A stretch of 38,630 nt of DNA from Ruminococcaceae bacterium UBA3710 (GTDB taxonomy: Bacteria > Bacillota > Clostridia > Oscillospirales > Acutalibacteraceae). This document shows, piece after piece, positions 34,712 to 38,630 of this stretch (the stretch's first letter is position 1; every line of letters starts with the position of its first letter). The notes under the pieces were generated by a model, which did no database searches, was not told the origin of the DNA, and saw nothing but the letters and a program-made list of their open reading frames with translations. A program made the translations under genes and the position numbers. The stretch lies in assembly GCA_002371985.1 (NCBI GenBank), contig DFHZ01000014.1:1-38630 (forward strand), read 5' to 3'.

Positions 34712-34747
34712 TTTAAAGCGAGAGCAATTATCTACTCTCGCTTTAAA
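34712..34747. repeat. Inverted repeat behind rnpB
   Basis: TTTAAAGCGAGAG and CTCTCGCTTTAAA are perfect complements (13 bp) with a 10-base loop. It follows the end of rnpB on the minus strand and may serve as a terminator, though the T-run is short (CTTTAAAGG). Confidence 0.6.
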
Positions 34748-34751
34748 ACCT

Positions 34752-35087
34752 AAAAAAGAGCCGACAATAAGCCGAGTTCTGTCAAGCACGGTTATCTATC
34801 TGGGCGTAAAATTGCTCTCACGCTCAAGCCGCTCTTCGTGGCACACCGGGCAGGTGTATAGCCACAGTCAGCGTTGCTCCGAATAGGGTTTACAGGTTTT
34901 CCGTGTCTCCACGGAAAACGGTGAGCTCTTACCTCGCCTTTCCACCCTTACCAAAATACTTTGGCGGTATATCTCTGTTGCACTTTCCCTGAGGTTACCC
35001 TCGGCGGCCGTTAGCCGTTATTCTGCCCTGCGGGGCTCGGACTTTCCTCACAAACAAAAGTTTGCGCAACCGTGTAGTCGACTCCGA
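34752..35087 (-). ncRNA. rnpB: RNase P RNA
   Basis: The minus strand contains the conserved GAGGAAAGTCCGAGC (about 35055-35035), the 3' ACAGAACTCGGCTTA, and complementary ends (GAGTCG at the 5' end with CGGCTC at the 3' end, P1). About 336 bases long, probably class A. It is the catalytic RNA that trims tRNA 5' ends. A run of T follows at 34757-34752. It has a strong promoter at 35092-35120. It also accounts for the long gene-free stretch 34665-35174. Confidence 0.95.
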
Positions 35088-35091
35088 TTAA

Positions 35092-35120
35092 ATAATAACA
35101 TAAAACCTTCTTTGTGTCAA
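35092..35120 (-). promoter_or_regulatory. rnpB promoter
   Basis: On the minus strand TTGACA (35120-35115), 17 bases, TATTAT (35097-35092). The predicted transcription start falls at the RNA 5' end, as required for rnpB. Confidence 0.9.
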
Positions 35121-35174
35121 AACAGTTTTTTTAGAATATTATGTTTTGGATATTATTTTTAGGAGTGAGGTTTA

Positions 35175-36251
35175 ATGGAGAAAAGTTTTGACAGATATTT
35201 TTTAGCCGCAAACTCTTTTGAGGGTTTCGTTTCGCACTTTTCCGACAGTTACAGTGCTGAAAGCGGTTACAAGACATATATTATCAAAGGCGGTCCGGGT
35301 ACGGGAAAATCTTCGCTTATGAAATATGTTGCAATAAGGGCAATAGAAAAGGGCTATACCGTTCATTTATGCCACTGTTCTTCCGACCCCGACTCGCTTG
35401 ACGGAGTAATTATAGACGAGAAAAAAATCGTAATTTTAGACGGTACTGCTCCGCATATTGTAGAGCCCAAATATCCCGGAACCTGCGAAAATATTGTTGA
35501 CCTCGGCAGATTTTGGGACAGCGAACATTTAAGAAGCAAACGAATAGATATTATAAATGCGACAAATATAAACAAATCTTTCCATAAAACCGTTTCTTTA
35601 TATCTTTCAATTTGCGGAGAAATAGCAAAAGACAGTCTAAATACCGCTGTTTCGTACACAAAAAGTGAGAAAGTAGCCGATTTAGCGAATAAAACCGCAA
35701 GAAAATTCATCAAGGAAAGAAACGGAAAATCAGGCACCGAAACCGTACGGTTTTTGCAGGGAATTACTCCGAAAGGAATTATGAGTTTCCCTAAAACCGT
35801 TACCGACAACATCAAAAACATTTTAGTGCTTGAAGATAAATACGGTGCGTTTTCGGGTATTGTTACCGAATATATCAGAAAATATGCCCTCAAAAACGGA
35901 TACGATATTATCACAATTAAAAATCCGTTCCTGCCGGGCAGACTAATCGACCATATCATTATACCAAGCCTTGATTTTGCGGTAGTTACCGAAAATGATT
36001 TCATAAAATTTGAAACAACCTCTAAAAGAATACACTCAAGAAGATTTACCGATTTTTCGGTAAAGCATACCAAAAAGGCAAAACTTTCATTCAACGAAAA
36101 GATTAAGAATAAATTCCTGTTTTCTGCGATAGAAAGCCTTAAAAAAGCCAAAAACTCACACGATGTTTTGGAAAAATATTATATCGAAAGCATGGATTTT
36201 GAAAGTCTGGAAAAATATACAAAAGAGTTTTGCGAGGAAATACTGAAATAA
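35175..36251 (+). CDS. P-loop ATPase of unknown function (PRK06851-like)
   Basis: A 358-residue NTPase. Walker A IIKGGPGTGKSS (about 38-49) with a Walker B-like KIVILDG (about 85-91); a helical insertion (about 125-200) and a C-terminal FLFSAIESLKKAKNSHDVLEKYY helix follow. A conserved HCSSDPDSLDGVII sits before Walker B. I recall Firmicutes proteins of this type named only as PRK06851; no function is assigned. The ATG at 35175 follows AGGAGTGAGG. It reads divergent from rnpB. A clear promoter was not found, but an AT-rich stretch lies between the genes. Confidence 0.8.
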   Translation: MEKSFDRYFLAANSFEGFVSHFSDSYSAESGYKTYIIKGGPGTGKSSLMKYVAIRAIEKGYTVHLCHCSSDPDSLDGVIIDEKKIVILDGTAPHIVEPKYPGTCENIVDLGRFWDSEHLRSKRIDIINATNINKSFHKTVSLYLSICGEIAKDSLNTAVSYTKSEKVADLANKTARKFIKERNGKSGTETVRFLQGITPKGIMSFPKTVTDNIKNILVLEDKYGAFSGIVTEYIRKYALKNGYDIITIKNPFLPGRLIDHIIIPSLDFAVVTENDFIKFETTSKRIHSRRFTDFSVKHTKKAKLSFNEKIKNKFLFSAIESLKKAKNSHDVLEKYYIESMDFESLEKYTKEFCEEILK

Positions 36252-36278
36252 AAGGGCAAAATATCCTCGGTGATTTTT

Positions 36279-36647
36279 TTGCTTAATAAAAGACTTATTG
36301 AAAACATTAAAAAGGTATTTGTCGGTATTAGTATAGGTATTATAAACGGGTTATTCGGTGCAGGTGGCGGAATGATTGCCGTGCCTCTTTTAAAGCATTC
36401 AGGTTTAGACCAAAATTCTGCACATCGCAATGCAATAGCCGTAATATTGCCCTTGACCGTACTTTCTGCGTTTTTATATTTATCCAAAGGCTTTGTGAAC
36501 ATTAAGGACACTTTAATTTTTATGCCTACCGGTTTAATCGGTGCATTCATAGGCAGTAGAATATTAAGTAAAATATCGCCGAAAATTCTTAAAGGTATTT
36601 TCGGCGGTTTTATGATTTATGCAGGTATAAACCTGCTTAAATCTTGA
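36279..36647 (+). CDS. TSUP (TauE/SafE) transporter, N-terminal half
   Basis: A 122-residue half-transporter with about four membrane helices. The TSUP motif GIINGLFGAGGGMIAVPLL is at about residues 20-38; HRNAIAVILPLTVLSAFLY is typical of the family's second helix. The start is taken as TTG at 36279 with GGTGA at 36269-36273; GTG at 36270 is an alternative. It overlaps the second half by four bases (TTGA). TSUP proteins move sulfite, sulfonates or other organic anions; the substrate here is not predictable. Confidence 0.78.
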   Translation: MLNKRLIENIKKVFVGISIGIINGLFGAGGGMIAVPLLKHSGLDQNSAHRNAIAVILPLTVLSAFLYLSKGFVNIKDTLIFMPTGLIGAFIGSRILSKISPKILKGIFGGFMIYAGINLLKS

Positions 36648-37009
36648 ATATCCTCGCCCTGTTTGCAGGGCTCTTTTCGGGAATACTCGGCAGTATGGGA
36701 CTTGGTGGCGGAACAGTCCTTATTATTTATTTGTCATTCTTTGAAAACAAGGGACAGTTTTCAAACCAAGGTATAAATTTGATTTTCTTTATCCCTATTG
36801 CCCTGTTTTCGGTAATACTCTACTCGGTTAAAAAGCAAATAAAATACAAACTGATAATTCCGATAATTTTAGGCGGTATCTTGGGAATATTTATAGGTGT
36901 TTCCCTCGCAGAAATGACGGGAGCCAAACTCCTTGCAAAACTGTTCGGGCTTTTTCTGTGTATTTTAGGCATAAAAGAAATCATATCTCTCCTCATAACA
37001 AATAAATGA
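36644..37009 (+). CDS. TSUP (TauE/SafE) transporter, C-terminal half
   Basis: A 121-residue half-transporter with about four helices and the second TSUP motif SGILGSMGLGGGTVLIIYL. It starts with TTG at 36644 inside the stop of the first half (TTGA), has no good ribosome-binding site and so depends on coupling. Both halves together equal the usual TSUP length of about 245. A -1 shift on the overlap could also join them. Confidence 0.75.
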   Translation: MNILALFAGLFSGILGSMGLGGGTVLIIYLSFFENKGQFSNQGINLIFFIPIALFSVILYSVKKQIKYKLIIPIILGGILGIFIGVSLAEMTGAKLLAKLFGLFLCILGIKEIISLLITNK

Positions 37010-37010
37010 C

Positions 37011-37039
37011 TTGAAAAAGGTTTTAGTCCGTGATATAAT
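37011..37039 (+). promoter_or_regulatory. lexA promoter
   Basis: TTGAAA (37011-37016), 17 bases, TATAAT (37034-37039) with TGA ahead (extended -10). I see no GAAC-N4-GTTC-like SOS box between 37000 and 37074. Confidence 0.8.
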
Positions 37040-37073
37040 TAACAATAATATTTTCGTTTAAGGGAGAAGGACT

Positions 37074-37664
37074 ATGGATAGAGTTCCGCTTACCGAAAAG
37101 CAACAATCGGTTTATCAGTTTTTAGTCAAAAAACTCTCAGACGGTATTCCGCCGAGCGTAAGGGAAATTTGTGAGGCTACGGGTATAAAGTCTACCTCAA
37201 CGGTTCACGGAATACTGAATATTCTTGAGGAAAACGGCTATATAAGTAGGGACCCTAAATTTTCAAGAGCCATCAGAATTGAAAATGATTTTAATGCTTC
37301 TTTTGTCCCGCTTGTAGGTCGGGTTACTGCCGGTAAACCGATTTTAGCAATAGAGGAAATAGAGGACTATATCCCCTATCCTACCAAAACTGCCGAAGGG
37401 CTCTTCGCTTTAAGAGTTTCGGGGCTTAGTATGAAAAACATCGGTATTTTAGACGGCGACATTGTTATTGCCGATAAAAATAAGCCTTGCAAAAGCGGAG
37501 ATATTATTATCGGTATGGACGGCGACAGTGCTACTGTCAAGCGTCTGTTAATCAAGGACGGACAGGTGATTTTTATGCCTGAAAACCCTGATTTTGAGCC
37601 TATATATCCCGAAAAACCTTCGGTTTTAGGCAAGGTTATCGGCTGCCACAGAAAGTATTCATAA
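37074..37664 (+). CDS. lexA: LexA repressor
   Basis: A 196-residue SOS repressor. The N-terminal winged HTH is clear ([32 protein letters not shown]). The self-cleavage site is Ala86-Gly87 (RVTAGKPI); Ser119 (SGLSMKN) and Lys156 (TVKRL) form the catalytic dyad. RecA binding would trigger cleavage after DNA damage. AGGGAGAAGG precedes the ATG at 37074. Its stop overlaps the rnhA start by one base, so the two are coupled. Confidence 0.95.
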   Translation: MDRVPLTEKQQSVYQFLVKKLSDGIPPSVREICEATGIKSTSTVHGILNILEENGYISRDPKFSRAIRIENDFNASFVPLVGRVTAGKPILAIEEIEDYIPYPTKTAEGLFALRVSGLSMKNIGILDGDIVIADKNKPCKSGDIIIGMDGDSATVKRLLIKDGQVIFMPENPDFEPIYPEKPSVLGKVIGCHRKYS

Positions 37665-38128
37665 TGGTAAATATGCAAAAATTTGTAGAAATATTTACCG
37701 ACGGTGCTTGTTCCGGCAATCCGGGACCCGGTGGATGGGGTGCAATTCTTCGCTTCGGAAACCGTGAAAAAGAAATTTCAGGCGGCGAGATAAACACTAC
37801 CAACAACCGTATGGAACTCACTGCTTGTATAAAAGCCCTTGAAGCACTCAAAGAGCCTTGCACAGTTACCCTTACAACCGACTCAAAATATGTTGCCGAC
37901 GGAATTAACAACGGCTGGGCAATATCGTGGAGAGCCAACAATTGGCGAAAGTCCGATAAAAAACCTGCCCTTAACCCCGATTTATGGGAAAATCTTTTAA
38001 ATCTTCTAAAAAAACACGATGTAACGATTAAATGGGTTAAAGGACATGCAGGTCATCCCGAAAATGAACGCTGCGATGCTCTTGCAGTAGCATTTTATAA
38101 AGATTTAAAGGGACAAAAAGATGAATAG
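37664..38128 (+). CDS. rnhA: Ribonuclease HI
   Basis: A 154-residue RNase HI that cuts the RNA of RNA-DNA hybrids. The catalytic DEDD set is present: [33 protein letters not shown] and NERCDALA. The basic handle [13 protein letters not shown] is typical of the E. coli-like class. The ATG at 37664 overlaps the lexA stop (TAATG); a second ATG at 37673 is possible. It overlaps queT by eight bases. Confidence 0.96.
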   Translation: MVNMQKFVEIFTDGACSGNPGPGGWGAILRFGNREKEISGGEINTTNNRMELTACIKALEALKEPCTVTLTTDSKYVADGINNGWAISWRANNWRKSDKKPALNPDLWENLLNLLKKHDVTIKWVKGHAGHPENERCDALAVAFYKDLKGQKDE

Positions 38129-38630
38129 ACAAAAGCATATTAAAATAATAGTTTTTTCGGCAATAATTGCCGCAGCCTATGCCGCTCTTACTTATTTGAG
38201 TGCATTTTTCGGTCTTGCTTACGGAAGTGTTCAGTTCAGAGTTTCGGAAGTTTTAACCGTTCTGCCGTGTTTCACCCCCTATGCAATACCCGGACTTACA
38301 ATAGGTTGTATTCTCGGAAATATTGCTTCTTTCAACCCTATTGATATGATTATAGGAACATCGGCAACTCTGATTGCCTCAATAATTACATATTTATGCA
38401 GAAAAATCAAACTCTTCGGAATACCGTTTTTATCGCTTTTAGCACCTGTTATCTGCAATGCGGTTATCGTAGGTTATGAAATTTCTTTTATCTTTGAAAA
38501 TACCCCTTCTGCATTTTTTATAAATGCTTTATGGGTTGGTTTAGGCGAAATAGTCATCTGCCTTGGTCTTGGAATTCCTTTTTATATTTTGCTTAATAAA
38601 CAAAGTTCGATTTTTGACCCTTTAAAATAA
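38121..38630 (+). CDS. queT: QueT family (preQ0/queuosine precursor) transporter
   Basis: A 169-residue membrane protein with about five to six helices. [31 protein letters not shown] is the QueT family signature (seen here in pieces [11 protein letters not shown] and [10 protein letters not shown]). The family is thought to import queuosine precursors. The ATG at 38121 overlaps rnhA by eight bases, so it is translated with it. No preQ1 riboswitch can lie before it, because its upstream sequence is rnhA. Complete: the stop is the last codon of the window. Confidence 0.85.
   Translation: MNRQKHIKIIVFSAIIAAAYAALTYLSAFFGLAYGSVQFRVSEVLTVLPCFTPYAIPGLTIGCILGNIASFNPIDMIIGTSATLIASIITYLCRKIKLFGIPFLSLLAPVICNAVIVGYEISFIFENTPSAFFINALWVGLGEIVICLGLGIPFYILLNKQSSIFDPLK

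Noticed and set aside
35363..36151. Long minus-strand open frame opposite the ATPase gene
   Set aside because: No ribosome-binding site, no recognisable domain; the plus frame has Walker A and a good start.
38060..38125. preQ1 riboswitch ahead of queT
   Set aside because: The region is coding sequence of rnhA and shows no aptamer-like structure.
1..38630. CRISPR arrays, tRNA genes, insertion sequences, prophage genes
   Set aside because: Read for on both strands; nothing met even a weak standard.

Overview
The window looks like chromosome of a low-GC anaerobic Firmicute of class Clostridia, probably an Oscillospirales/Ruminococcus-like gut lineage. The reasons are the classical rimP-nusA-infB order, C4 zinc-type L28 and L32, a pseudokinase of the 'GITYLA..KEYFP' Ruminococcaceae type, cohesin and dockerin modules, BspA-type and Cys-rich HTY..CNICG repeats, and a bacterial V-type ATPase. 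The assignment is inferred from gene content only.

Layout. (1) 3-1580: 3' part of a PASTA pseudokinase. (2) 1608-11448, plus strand: an extended -10 promoter with a leader hairpin, then rimP, nusA, ylxR, ylxQ, infB, rbfA, nrnA, truB and ribF (translation, ribosome maturation, nucleotide and flavin metabolism), followed by a lipoprotein and a membrane-anchored cohesin-like protein. ribF has no ATG/GTG/TTG start and appears to begin with ACG. (3) 11443-18299, minus strand: dCMP deaminase and a HAD phosphatase; rpmB with its own promoter; DUF512 radical SAM protein-der-plsY-gpsA; yceD-rpmF behind a perfect consensus promoter. (4) 18426-21757, plus strand: a two-gene operon encoding a secreted cell-wall amidase ending in a dockerin, and a membrane-anchored protein beginning with a cohesin-like domain. 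(5) 21841-28915, minus strand: a seven-gene V-type ATPase operon of the spirochaete/Bacteroidetes type (E-DUF2764-A-B-D-I-K) whose K subunit keeps the Na+-site residues. (6) 29036-34664, minus strand: a D-lactate dehydrogenase-like enzyme, then a TetR / MMPL transporter / secreted heptad-repeat protein efflux cluster. (7) rnpB (RNase P RNA), minus strand. (8) 35175-38630, plus strand: a P-loop ATPase, a split TSUP transporter, then lexA-rnhA-queT.

The most unusual unit is the amidase-dockerin / anchored-cohesin pair, which with the second anchored cohesin-like protein at 10345 suggests that a peptidoglycan hydrolase is docked to the cell surface, a use of cohesin-dockerin pairing other than cellulose degradation. 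The reduced V-ATPase, the ACG start of ribF, the pseudokinase and the overlapping half-TSUP genes are the next most interesting points. I see no CRISPR array, insertion sequence, prophage or tRNA gene.
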